Shown here: positions 26,338-34,569 of the stretch, piece after piece
How the letters are laid out: each line of letters begins with the position of its first letter
How positions within the stretch are numbered: position 1 is the stretch's first letter
NCBI GenBank assembly: GCA_017464305.1
Contig: JAFUDS010000006.1
Coordinates: 1 to 47,655, forward strand
Origin: Clostridia bacterium
Lineage (GTDB): Bacteria; Bacillota; Clostridia; Christensenellales; Aristaeellaceae
Length of the DNA stretch: 47,655 bases
Direction: 5' to 3'
Position numbers and translations under genes: made by a program
Notes under the pieces: model-generated
Seen by the model: only the letters and a program-made list of their open reading frames with translations
The model's database searches: none
What the model was told of the DNA's origin: nothing

Positions 26338-27735
26338 TCAGTTCTGCTGCAGCTCCCGATACGTCCGCAGAATCACGATCAAGGACAGAGCGAAGGTCAG
26401 CACATCCGCCACGGGGAAGGAATACAGGATTCCGTTCAGCGCGAACGCCAGGGGCAGCAGGATGGGCAGGAACACGCCGAAGATGATTTCACGCACCAGA
26501 GACAGGATCATGCTCTCCTTGGCCTTGCCCAGGGCCTGCAGGAAGATGAAGGTGCCCTTGTTCACCATGGCCAATGGCATCATGCACAGATAGATGCGGA
26601 AGGAGCGGATGGCGAACTGGGTGTAATACTCGCTTTCGTTGGCCGCGCCAAAGATGTTGATGAGCCCCCGGGGGAACACTTCCACAATGAACAGCGCCAC
26701 GAAGCCCAGAATCGCCTCCGCCGCCAGCAGATAGGTGAACAGGGTCTTCACCCGATCCTTCCGCTGGGCGCCGATGTTGTATCCCACCACCGGGATGCAA
26801 CCCGCGGAAAGCCCCACGGAGATGGAAATGGCGATCTGGAAGAATTTCATCACGATGCCCAGCACCGCCAGGGGAATCTGAGTATACTGAGGCTGGCCGA
26901 ACACGGGATCCAGCGCGCCCCACTTGGCGGTGGAGTTCTGCACCGCCGCCATAGAAACCACCAGGCTGGCCTGGCTCAGGAAGCTGGTAATTCCCAGGGG
27001 AATATACTGTTTCATGAGGTCCGGATACATCCCGAAGCTCTTCTTTTCCAGCTTCACGGCCTTCATATGGCACAGATACCAGATGGACAGCGCCGCGGTC
27101 AGTACCTGACCCAGCACCGTGGCAATGGCCGCGCCCATCATACCCATATGCAGGGGATAGATAAACAGCCAGTCCAGGATGATGTTGGTGATAGCTCCCG
27201 CCACGGTGGAAATCATGGCGAACCGTGGGCTGCCGTCGGACCGGATGATGGGATTCATGGCCTGGCCGAACATATAGAAGGGCATGCCCAGGGTGATCCA
27301 GAAGAAATATTCCTTCGCCAGGGCAAAGGTTTCCTCATTCACCCGGCCGCCAAACAGGGTCAGGATGGGCTCGGACAAGAGCAGGTACACCAGCGTCACA
27401 ATGATGCTGGACGCAATGGTCAGCACTACCGCGTTGCCGATGGTCCGATGGGCGTCCTGCTGATTCTTTTTACCTAGCAGAATGCTGACGAAGGCACAGG
27501 CGCCGTCTCCGATCATGACGGCGATGGCCAGGGCCAGCACCGTCATGGGGAACACGGTGGTATTGGCGGCGTTGCCATAGGAGCCCAGATAATCCGCGTT
27601 GGCGATGTAAATCTGGTCCACAATGTTATACAGCGCGGCCACCACCAGGGAGATAATGCAAGGGATAGCAAACTTGCGCATCAATTTGCCAGGGGTTTCC
27701 TTCACCAGGAAATCGTTGGATCTCAGTTCAGACAT
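26338..27735 (-). CDS. MATE-family efflux transporter
   Basis: The product is a 12-helix MATE exporter of about 465 residues: KETPGKLMRKFAIPCIISLV, VALYNIVDQIYIANADYLG, MIGDGACAFVSILLGKKNQQ and later SVGLSAGCIPVVGYNIGAQR. MATE proteins expel drugs or metabolites using Na+ or H+ gradients. I place the start at the ATG preceded by GGAAGGAGAGG. The reading frame also extends upstream without a stop through an Arg-rich 22-codon segment that lies within a terminator hairpin (27754-27801). This looks like a regulated leader rather than part of the transporter. Its promoter is at 27818-27846. Confidence 0.92.
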   Translation of the reverse strand: MSELRSNDFLVKETPGKLMRKFAIPCIISLVVAALYNIVDQIYIANADYLGSYGNAANTTVFPMTVLALAIAVMIGDGACAFVSILLGKKNQQDAHRTIGNAVVLTIASSIIVTLVYLLLSEPILTLFGGRVNEETFALAKEYFFWITLGMPFYMFGQAMNPIIRSDGSPRFAMISTVAGAITNIILDWLFIYPLHMGMMGAAIATVLGQVLTAALSIWYLCHMKAVKLEKKSFGMYPDLMKQYIPLGITSFLSQASLVVSMAAVQNSTAKWGALDPVFGQPQYTQIPLAVLGIVMKFFQIAISISVGLSAGCIPVVGYNIGAQRKDRVKTLFTYLLAAEAILGFVALFIVEVFPRGLINIFGAANESEYYTQFAIRSFRIYLCMMPLAMVNKGTFIFLQALGKAKESMILSLVREIIFGVFLPILLPLAFALNGILYSFPVADVLTFALSLIVILRTYRELQQN

Positions 27736-27753
27736 AGGTTCCTCTCCTTCCAC

Positions 27754-27801
27754 AAAAAAACAGCGGACCCTTCGCGTTTCGTATCTGCGAAGGGCCCGCA
27801 T
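27754..27801 (-). promoter_or_regulatory. Attenuator-like leader: terminator hairpin overlapping an Arg-rich leader ORF
   Basis: GCGGGCCCTTCGC (27799-27787) pairs over 13 bp, one G-U, with GCGAAGGGTCCGC (27775-27763) and is followed by TG and seven T (27760-27754). The hairpin lies between the promoter and the MATE ribosome binding site. The same bases from the ATG at 27801 encode MRALRRYETRRVRCFF in frame with MATE. A ribosome on this leader would prevent hairpin formation. It could also serve as the 3' terminator of the upstream amidohydrolase operon. Confidence 0.7.
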
Positions 27802-27817
27802 GTATCGTTTCGTCGAA

Positions 27818-27846
27818 ATTATAACCGATGCGGGCGTTCTTGCCCA
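27818..27846 (-). promoter_or_regulatory. Candidate promoter of the MATE leader
   Basis: Minus-strand TGGGCA (27846-27841), a 17-base spacer and a perfect TATAAT (27823-27818) would start transcription roughly 10 bp before the leader ATG at 27801. Confidence 0.6.
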
Positions 27847-27917
27847 TGGAAAGTCAGGCGCAGATCAGGCCGAATTTTCCATTTCGAAGGTGGGCAATGC
27901 TTGATATTCCATCCGTG

Positions 27918-28973
27918 TCAAGTCCCCTTTTCCAGATGATACAGCCTTTCCGCATTGCCGTGCAGGATCAGTTCCTTCTCTTCCTCCGAGATATCCAACC
28001 CGCGCACAAAATCCGCGCCCTCCAGCAGCCACACGGGCCGCACGGGATAGCTGGTACCAAACAGAATATGATCCGCTCCCAGGGCCTTCACCGCGCATTC
28101 CAGTTGATCCTTGCCCCAGGGCTGAGCATGGCTCATTTCGAAATACACATTGTTCTTCAGCTGCTCTACCACCAGCTCGTTGTCGTCCTTGAACCGGCTG
28201 ACGGCCTCCTGCACCTTGGGCTTCTTCGGGAACCACAGGCTGGTATAGGCGAAGAAGCCGCCGCCCAGCATGGAATGCACCAGCTTCACATTCGGATACT
28301 TCGTAAAGAACCCACTGAACAGCTCCCGGCCGATGGCCGTAGCCTGATCGATGCAGCGGCCATAGCTGCGGCGCAGATTGGTATAGGCCGTCAGGCTGTC
28401 GTACTGCACGGGCACCGGCGTATGGTGCACATAGCAGGTGACGCCTCGCTCGTTCAGATAGGCAAAGAAGGGCGCGAAGGCTTCATCATCCAAGTATAGG
28501 TTGCCATAATGGGCGGAGAGCTGCAGCCCACCAAAGCCCAGTTCATCCAGGCAGCGGTCGATCTCCCGGAACACGGCGGGTGTCCCCTGGGGAGGCACCA
28601 CGCCCAGCGCCGCCATGCGGCCGCCAGACTGTTTCACATGCTCCGCCATGCCATCGTTGAACAGGCGGCACATCTCCAGGCTCATCCACTCCTGCTGGCA
28701 GGAAAGCTTCAGCACCGCCCGATCGATTCCGGCCTGATCCATATCTTTCAGCTGCTTCTCCAGCACATAATCGCCCTGCACGTAGTTCAGGTTTTCGCTG
28801 CCCACGGGCTTCTCGATGACATATTGCTTCAGGCCCGTCTCCTGGTTCTCCTTAAGATACCCCTTGATGCCATACTGCACAGGCACCTCGGACAGAAACT
28901 TTTCCTTCAATTCCTCGTTGGTAAATAGTTCTTCCGGAAACCAATACAGATTAGCGTCGATCACCTTGCTCAT
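27918..28973 (-). CDS. Amidohydrolase-2 family protein with degenerate metal site
   Basis: The 351-residue protein has the TIM-barrel layout of the amidohydrolase-2 (ACMSD-like) family: KVIDANLYWFPEELF (3-17), RMAALGVVPPQGTPAV (119-134), GGLQLSAHYGNLYLDD (148-163), CYVHHTPVP (180-188), VKLVHSMLGGGF (229-240) and DHILFGTSYP (301-310). The HxH after the first strand, which normally binds the metal, is here Asn8 and Tyr10. The usual late Asp of GTDYP is Ser308. The His residues on strands 5 and 6 remain. It may be a metal-independent decarboxylase, hydratase or lyase, or a binding protein. The chosen ATG has AAGGAG upstream. It is the last gene of the large cluster. Confidence 0.85.
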   Translation of the reverse strand: MSKVIDANLYWFPEELFTNEELKEKFLSEVPVQYGIKGYLKENQETGLKQYVIEKPVGSENLNYVQGDYVLEKQLKDMDQAGIDRAVLKLSCQQEWMSLEMCRLFNDGMAEHVKQSGGRMAALGVVPPQGTPAVFREIDRCLDELGFGGLQLSAHYGNLYLDDEAFAPFFAYLNERGVTCYVHHTPVPVQYDSLTAYTNLRRSYGRCIDQATAIGRELFSGFFTKYPNVKLVHSMLGGGFFAYTSLWFPKKPKVQEAVSRFKDDNELVVEQLKNNVYFEMSHAQPWGKDQLECAVKALGADHILFGTSYPVRPVWLLEGADFVRGLDISEEEKELILHGNAERLYHLEKGT

Positions 28974-28992
28974 GATTATCGTCTCCTTCTCC

Positions 28993-29949
28993 TTATTTTT
29001 CATCATGGATTTTGTTGATGTCATACACAATGGCGCAGGGCGGGTTGCCATACATCCGCTTGGTGGTCACGGGGTGGTCCGTCCACAATACACTTTGTAT
29101 CTCCCCATCACTGCCCTTCTTCTGGTTTTTGGGGCCATCACCAGGATGGGGCAATTGTCGTTTCCATACGATGTTGCCCTGCTCGTCGATTTGCTGCCAG
29201 TTGTTAAATGGCGGATCCTCCCTGGGTTCTCCCTCCGCGCCGTTCAAAATCGCGTTGCAGTTATCCAGCATTTTTTGAACGATGTCATCATCAGCCCGGC
29301 CAGGGCCGCACCAAATTTCATCGTAATCCTGCCGGAAGGGCGCCAGCTTCTGCAGGAGTCGGACCCAATTCTCCACTGTCGTATTGATAGGTTTGCCAAA
29401 GGGCATGCCCAGCTCGTCTCCCGCGAACAGGAGCCGTTTCGCTCCATCCAAAAGCATAATGCTGCCTACGGCATGATCCGGCGTTTTGAACACCAGCAGA
29501 TCCCGCCCTTTCAGCGGGATGATATCCCCATCCTCCACAACCTGCACCTTATAATCCCTTGGAAAGTAAATTCCATCAAAGCTGGGAAAGGGGCGGGTGG
29601 CCAGGGGGACGGATTCCGCAGACATATACACCAAATCGAAATAGCCATCGTTGGCGGTATGGTCAAAATGATGATGGGTGTTCACAATCCGGGGCACATC
29701 CTGCCCAATCAAGTTTTTGCAGTATTCCCGGATATTCCCCGCGCCATAGCCACTATCAATCAGGATCGCGTCCCCTTCCTCCCCCTCCAGCAAGTAGGAG
29801 AAATCCCCGTCGGAGAGAATCTGCCAGGTTTTTGGCGCGATTTCCTTCACGCGATAGTAGGGCTCGCTCATGGGTGTGCGATTGCCTTCCTCATCCTCCA
29901 GGAGGATATTGCTCTTGCAGGAAAAATCAAACGGTTTTACATCTTTCAT
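28993..29949 (-). CDS. MBL-fold metallo-hydrolase
   Basis: A metallo-beta-lactamase-fold hydrolase of 318 residues with the zinc motif THHHFDH (His92, His94, Asp96, His97 by the HxHxDH rule), a later TPDHAVGSIML and LFAGDELGMPFGK carrying the bridging Asp. An N-terminal region (1-40) and a Trp/Pro-rich tail (EPREDPPFNNWQQIDEQG) extend the core. No signal peptide is visible. GGAGGGAAGGA precedes the chosen ATG. It lies between the Sel1-repeat and amidohydrolase genes. It is probably a hydrolase for a pathway thioester, lactone or ester (inference). Confidence 0.88.
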   Translation of the reverse strand: MKDVKPFDFSCKSNILLEDEEGNRTPMSEPYYRVKEIAPKTWQILSDGDFSYLLEGEEGDAILIDSGYGAGNIREYCKNLIGQDVPRIVNTHHHFDHTANDGYFDLVYMSAESVPLATRPFPSFDGIYFPRDYKVQVVEDGDIIPLKGRDLLVFKTPDHAVGSIMLLDGAKRLLFAGDELGMPFGKPINTTVENWVRLLQKLAPFRQDYDEIWCGPGRADDDIVQKMLDNCNAILNGAEGEPREDPPFNNWQQIDEQGNIVWKRQLPHPGDGPKNQKKGSDGEIQSVLWTDHPVTTKRMYGNPPCAIVYDINKIHDEK

Positions 29950-29990
29950 GTTCCTTCCCTCCATCTTCTTTCGTCCAATGGGATTCACGT

Positions 29991-30515
29991 TCATTTCACA
30001 TCCAGGCGTTCCAACGCGTCCATGGCAGGCTTCGCAATCTTATCCCCCCGCTGCGCGGAGATTCGATACCACCGGATGGCCTCCGCCAGATCCGGTGTTA
30101 CGCCAATCCCCTGCTCATAGATCACACCCAGGTGATACTGGCTGGTGATATCTCCTCGATCCGCGCCAGTCAGGAAAGCCTGCCGAGCCGCCTGGAGAGC
30201 CTCCTCGGAGGGGATTTTCCCCTCCAGGTACATGAGTCCCAGATATCGTGGTGCCTTCATATCCCCCTTCTCCGTGGCGGTTTCGAACCAGCGGCGGGCC
30301 TCCTCGTCCTTTTCCTGATGGAGCGCCAAGATTCCCATATTTGTCATGGCCCGGGGGCGCCCTGCCTCCGCCGCCACCTGACTGTAATGCAAGGCCAGCG
30401 CTTCATCCACCGGAACCTCGTTCCCGTGAATGTATTCCTCCCCCAGATGCTCCGCTGCCTCTGGATTTCCCGCGTCCGCTAAGCGCTTTAGCTCTGTAAT
30501 ATGAACTCCATCCAT
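29991..30515 (-). CDS. Sel1-repeat (TPR-like) protein
   Basis: The 174-residue protein is built of Sel1-like repeats of about 36 residues: AGNPEAAEHLGEEYIHGNEV, AGRPRAMTNMGILALHQEKD, KGDMKAPRYLGLMYLEGKIP and RGDITSQYHLGVIYEQGIGV. These helical hairpins mediate protein contacts. No signal peptide or enzyme motif is present. AAGGAG stands before the chosen ATG. It lies between the secreted flavin reductase and the MBL hydrolase. A terminator-like hairpin (30575-30599) separates it from the reductase, so its level may be lower than that of upstream genes. Confidence 0.85.
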   Translation of the reverse strand: MDGVHITELKRLADAGNPEAAEHLGEEYIHGNEVPVDEALALHYSQVAAEAGRPRAMTNMGILALHQEKDEEARRWFETATEKGDMKAPRYLGLMYLEGKIPSEEALQAARQAFLTGADRGDITSQYHLGVIYEQGIGVTPDLAEAIRWYRISAQRGDKIAKPAMDALERLDVK

Positions 30516-30574
30516 GGCTATTCTCCTTGTTGGTCGTTTTCGTTCCACATCCAATATTTACAGTGTAGAAAGCT

Positions 30575-30599
30575 AAAACTCCCCCGCGGAGCGGGGGAG
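30575..30599 (-). terminator. Terminator-like hairpin after the flavin reductase gene
   Basis: CTCCCCCGC (30579-30587) and GCGGGGGAG (30591-30599) form a perfect 9-bp stem with a 3-base loop. On the minus strand it is followed by only four T, so it may be a partial terminator within the cluster. Confidence 0.75.
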
Positions 30600-30664
30600 C
30601 GAGGATACGTGATTTAAAATCATCACGTCCAATCTTCGTTTGATTTATTCTCCGCAGCGCGTCC

Positions 30665-32446
30665 TCAGTTGCCCGCGATCTCCGCCGCGATTTCGTTGCC
30701 GGCCAGATAGCCGAACACGAAGGCGTCGCCCGTGCCGGAGCCGTCCACCCGCTTGCTGCCATGGAAGCCGCCGGTCACCTCGCCCGCCGCGTACAGGCCA
30801 GGAATCACGTTCTCCTCCTGGTCCAGCACCTGGGTCTTTTCGTTGATCAGCACGCCGCCCATCATGTAATGGGCGCCCACGCCGAAGGCATATCCATACA
30901 GCTTGCCTTCCACCTTCTTCAGGGTGAAGGGCAGCCGCTCAAACTGGCTGTCCGCCCCTGCGTCGCAGTCCGCGTTCCACTTTTCAATGGTTTCCGCCAG
31001 GGCCGCGCCGTCCAGCCCCAGCTGGGCTGCCAGCTCTTCCGCCGTGTCTCCGGACTTCACCAGGCCCCGGGCCTCCAACCGCTTCAGATCGTCGTTCAGA
31101 TCGCTTTCGCCAAAGATCACGAAGGCATGCTCCTGGGCCAGGGTCCCCTCGATGGAGGAATCAAAGCCCTCCGTGGTATACCGCTGGGCGTCCTGATTCA
31201 GGAAGAGGCCTGTGGTCATAAAGCCGCCTGGCATGCCCATGGGAGAGAGCCAAGTATCGCCCACCGGCACATGGGGAAACAGCTGCATCTCCGCCATGTC
31301 CACCGTCTTGGCGCCCACAGCTTCCGCCATCATGACGCCATCGCCAGTAGTGGGCGCCATCTCATCGGTAATCGCGTTCTTCAGGTCCGGGCGATAGGCC
31401 ACCACCATCTCATGGTTCTGGCCGAATCCGCCGGTGGCCAGCAGCACCGCTTTCCCGCTGAAGGTTACCTCGGAGCCATCCGCCGCCTTGGCCTTCACAC
31501 CGATCACCGCGCCGTTTTCATCCGTAATCAGCTCGGTCGCTTCCGTGTTCACATACAGCTTCACCCCCGCGCCGACGATGGCAGTGTTCAACGCCTTCAC
31601 CAGGGTGTTGGAGGTATAGCCATCCGCGTCCGCCCGGACCATGAACAGCTCGCTGCCGGAGGGATGATCCTCGCCCACGCTGGCCAGCGGATCCGCCGGA
31701 TCCACCTGGTCTCCGGTCTTACCGCTGAAATCAATTCCCAGGTTCTCCGCGAACCAATCCACGGCCTTGCCGCTGTTTTCCACATAGGCATTGACCAGGT
31801 TCTCCCGGCCACCCCACTGCATCTGGGCTTCCTTCAGCAGATCCTCCGTGGCATATTCCATACCCAGGGTTTCCTGCACCTTGGAAGCCGCCGCGTTAAT
31901 GCCCATCTGAGAGCACAGGCTGTTGCCGCCCACTACGCCAGATTTCTCGATCAGGATCACGGAGGCGCCCGCGTCCGCGGCCGTCTTGGCCGCGGTCAGA
32001 CCCGCGCCGCCCGCGCCTACGATGATAATGTCCGCCTCCGTCACGTCATATTCCGTTTGAGCCGCCGCGTTTTCCACCGGCACAGCCTTCAGGGCGCCCA
32101 CATCCCCGCCAGCCTGTTCCACGCAATCCTCCAGGGCCTCCATAAACGCGCCGGAGGACAGGGTCGCACCGGAGATCGCGTCCACGTCCAGAGTCTGATT
32201 CTTCAACACGACCGCGGTCAACTGCTCAATGGCCGTATCTCCCAGGGTGGGGGTCTCCTCATGGGTCACTTCAATGCCCGTGATGGCGCTGTCCGAGAAG
32301 GTGGCCGTCACGGTGACCTCCCCATTCCGCCCCATGGCGGTAGCACTGTAGGTACCGGGATTGGCAAAGCTATTCTCCGCCATTCCGGAGCTCATGCTCA
32401 ACAGCATGCTCCCTGCCAGCACCATCGAAATTACCTTCTTATTCAT
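30665..32446 (-). CDS. Secreted FMN/FAD flavin reductase (flavocytochrome c / urocanate-reductase type)
   Basis: The 593-residue protein has a signal peptide (MNKKVISMVLAGSMLLSMSS). Next is an FMN_bind domain (about 28-115) with DAISGATLSSG at 89-99, the motif where ApbE attaches FMN covalently. Then comes a fumarate-reductase-like FAD_binding_2 domain (137-590) with IIIVGAGGAGLTAA, GGNSLCSQMGINAA, LLATGGFGQN and GLYAAGEVTGGFHG. The motif GSKRVDGSGTGDAFVFGYLA ends the FAD domain. Relatives reduce fumarate, urocanate, acrylates or cinnamates outside the membrane using FMN-relayed electrons. There is no haem motif. The exact electron acceptor is unknown. In this cluster it would supply an anaerobic C=C reduction step (inference). 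Confidence 0.92.
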   Translation of the reverse strand: MNKKVISMVLAGSMLLSMSSGMAENSFANPGTYSATAMGRNGEVTVTATFSDSAITGIEVTHEETPTLGDTAIEQLTAVVLKNQTLDVDAISGATLSSGAFMEALEDCVEQAGGDVGALKAVPVENAAAQTEYDVTEADIIIVGAGGAGLTAAKTAADAGASVILIEKSGVVGGNSLCSQMGINAAASKVQETLGMEYATEDLLKEAQMQWGGRENLVNAYVENSGKAVDWFAENLGIDFSGKTGDQVDPADPLASVGEDHPSGSELFMVRADADGYTSNTLVKALNTAIVGAGVKLYVNTEATELITDENGAVIGVKAKAADGSEVTFSGKAVLLATGGFGQNHEMVVAYRPDLKNAITDEMAPTTGDGVMMAEAVGAKTVDMAEMQLFPHVPVGDTWLSPMGMPGGFMTTGLFLNQDAQRYTTEGFDSSIEGTLAQEHAFVIFGESDLNDDLKRLEARGLVKSGDTAEELAAQLGLDGAALAETIEKWNADCDAGADSQFERLPFTLKKVEGKLYGYAFGVGAHYMMGGVLINEKTQVLDQEENVIPGLYAAGEVTGGFHGSKRVDGSGTGDAFVFGYLAGNEIAAEIAGN

Positions 32447-32461
32447 GTGCTTTCCCTCCTT

Positions 32462-33238
32462 TTACACCAGGCTCAGACCGCCGCTGAGATCCAGCACGGT
32501 CCCGGTCACATAAGCCGATTCCTCGCTGGCCAGGAAGCAAATCGCCCCGGCCAGGTCTTCAGCCGTGCCCATTCTTCCCTGGGGAATGTAGGGCAGCAGC
32601 GCGTTCATATCCTTGAAGGGGGGCTCCCCCGGCCGAGCCGGGTGCGGAATGCGGGAAATCGCTCCCTTCTGGATGCAGTTCACATTGATCTTTTCCGAGG
32701 CTAGCCGAGCGGCGCAGTTGCGCATAAGCCCGACCACCGCTCCTTTGGCCACCGCGTTGGCGAAGCTTTCCAGCCGGCCGCCCCGAACGCCCTCCACCGT
32801 GGTCATGAAAATCACCCTTGGGGCGGCGCTCTTCCGCAGGTAGGGCAGCGCGGTTTTCAGCATGTGATAGCTGCCGCCCATCAGCATCCCGACTTCCTTG
32901 ATCAGCTGATCCTCCTCCACGGAGTCTATGCTGTCCTCAAAGCCATCCCCGCCGGTGTTGGTGATCACCACATCAATGGACCCGAAGCGCTCCGCCACCT
33001 GGCGGAACACCTCCGCGTCCGGAATCGGCGGATTCTGGGATTTTCCATCCTGCACGGCGATGCACTTTCCCGGCAGGTTCATGGCTTCAATTTCATCCAG
33101 GAGCCGCTGGGCCTGAGCCGGCTGATGGGTCATCATGGCCACGTTCATTCCGCCAGCCAGCAGCGCCTTCAGCGCTTCCACCCCGTCCCCGCCGCTGGCG
33201 CCCGCGAAGATACAGGTTCTTCCTTTTAATGTTTGCAT
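32462..33238 (-). CDS. SDR-family protein with replaced catalytic Tyr
   Basis: The 258-residue Rossmann protein has FAGASGGDGVEAL (11-23) at the nucleotide site, VVITNTGGDGF (90-100) in place of NNAG, FMTTVEG (144-150) at the Ser/Thr position, and a typical end TGTVLDLSGG. The YxxxK signature reads NAVAK: Lys165 is kept but the Tyr is Asn161, so ordinary SDR proton transfer is not possible. It may have another chemistry or a binding role. GAGGAG precedes the chosen ATG. It is tightly packed between the alpha/beta hydrolase gene and the flavin reductase gene. Confidence 0.87.
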   Translation of the reverse strand: MQTLKGRTCIFAGASGGDGVEALKALLAGGMNVAMMTHQPAQAQRLLDEIEAMNLPGKCIAVQDGKSQNPPIPDAEVFRQVAERFGSIDVVITNTGGDGFEDSIDSVEEDQLIKEVGMLMGGSYHMLKTALPYLRKSAAPRVIFMTTVEGVRGGRLESFANAVAKGAVVGLMRNCAARLASEKINVNCIQKGAISRIPHPARPGEPPFKDMNALLPYIPQGRMGTAEDLAGAICFLASEESAYVTGTVLDLSGGLSLV

Positions 33239-33248
33239 GGGTCTCTCC

Positions 33249-34547
33249 TCACACAAATTTCTTCATCCACTGGGCAATGTAATCAAACAGCGCGCCTTCC
33301 GTATCTCCAAAGGGGCCGTATACCTTTTCCGCGTCCCGGTTGGGCACGAAGTTGTGGCCGGCGCCCCGGACAAAGGCAATGGACTTGTCCTGAATCTTAG
33401 TGGCATGCTCATAGATCATCTCCGCTGCCAGATACTCATATCCGCCGGTCATGCCCATGAACAGGGAGGGCACGGAGATATGCTGGATGTTGCCGATGGG
33501 GGAAGCATAGCTGCTATCCCAGTCCACGCCCTTGACCTCGTCCTCCGTGACGGCAAAATCCTCCGTGGTGCGAATGGCCTGGGAGCTGAGGAAGCCCTTG
33601 ATGGTATTCTTGTTCACCCCCATGAAATAGGTGTTGGAGAAGCAGCGATCCATCTCCGGGGTCCGCAGGCTGCTGATCCGCTCATGGGTGATGGTTCCAT
33701 CCCCGTGCAACAGATCGTACTCGCCCTTGGTGTGGGCCAGCAGATGCAGATCCTCCGGCAGCAGCCGGTTGTTGGGCTTGGGCTGGTCCGCCGCGGCGAT
33801 CATGAAGGGCTCGTCGTCCACATAGTTCCCTTCCCCCTTCCGGATTTTCTCCAGCCGGTCCAGGGCGAAGTCGATCAGCCGTTCGTTCCGCTCCCGCTGG
33901 GCCTGCTGATACATCCGAATAAACTCGGGGGAATAATTGGCGCCATCCTTGTCATAGCCATTGGCGGGATCGAAGATGTCATACTTCGGATCCAGCTTCA
34001 TGCCATTTCCTTCCTCCAGCACCGCGGGATCCAGGCTCAGCAGGGACATGACCGCGTTGCCATAATTGGCGTCCAGCAGCAGCAGCCCGTCCGCCGGCTC
34101 CAAGGGCTCCCTTACGGTGCACTGATAAATCATCTTCTCCCCCTGGAAAACCTGGGGGCCGTTTTCCGCAATGGCCTGATAGGCGGTCATCAGGGTGGCG
34201 CCGCCGCTATGGCCCATGAGCACCACCTTTTCAATGCCGGGCTGGACCTTCATGTACTTGACCATCTTGCTCAGATGCTCGCACTTCCGGTCGATTTCGC
34301 CGCCCACCCAGGCGTCCACCGCCATGACATGGTATCCCCGCTTCGCCAGCTCCGGCGCGATGTTGAAGCCCATGTAGTTCTGGTCACAATGCATGACCAT
34401 CACCGCAATGCTGCTGACCTCCGTAGGGGTCACCGGCGCGTAATACATCGCCATGTGGTGGCCCATGTCCATGACCACCAGATTTTCCGTAATGGTTTTA
34501 TTCACTTCCTGTTCTACCTGTCCGCCGCGATCGATTTTGATGATCAT
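33249..34547 (-). CDS. Alpha/beta hydrolase
   Basis: The 432-residue protein shows an alpha/beta-hydrolase core: AVMVMHCDQNYMGFNIAPEL (a HxxxxNYxG oxyanion region), GYHVMAVDAWVGGE, the nucleophile elbow VVLMGHSGGATLM with Ser114, and a late RGAGHNFVP carrying the probable catalytic His398. A large insertion (about 200-330) forms a cap. No signal peptide is present, so it probably acts on imported substrate. AAGGAGGAG lies before the chosen ATG. It follows the ABC importer and PH-like genes. An ester or C-C bond hydrolase acting on the imported compound is the best guess. Confidence 0.87.
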   Translation of the reverse strand: MIIKIDRGGQVEQEVNKTITENLVVMDMGHHMAMYYAPVTPTEVSSIAVMVMHCDQNYMGFNIAPELAKRGYHVMAVDAWVGGEIDRKCEHLSKMVKYMKVQPGIEKVVLMGHSGGATLMTAYQAIAENGPQVFQGEKMIYQCTVREPLEPADGLLLLDANYGNAVMSLLSLDPAVLEEGNGMKLDPKYDIFDPANGYDKDGANYSPEFIRMYQQAQRERNERLIDFALDRLEKIRKGEGNYVDDEPFMIAAADQPKPNNRLLPEDLHLLAHTKGEYDLLHGDGTITHERISSLRTPEMDRCFSNTYFMGVNKNTIKGFLSSQAIRTTEDFAVTEDEVKGVDWDSSYASPIGNIQHISVPSLFMGMTGGYEYLAAEMIYEHATKIQDKSIAFVRGAGHNFVPNRDAEKVYGPFGDTEGALFDYIAQWMKKFV

Positions 34548-34569
34548 TCGGTCGCTCCTCCTTTTATTT

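Noticed and set aside
27763-27799. Hairpin as nothing more than the terminator of the amidohydrolase cluster
   Set aside because: Not fully excluded, but a TATAAT promoter upstream of it and the MATE ribosome site directly after it favour a leader attenuator.
30761-32704. 647-codon open frame antisense to the flavin reductase
   Set aside because: It runs across two real genes, has no start signal and encodes a His/Arg-rich sequence of no known type.
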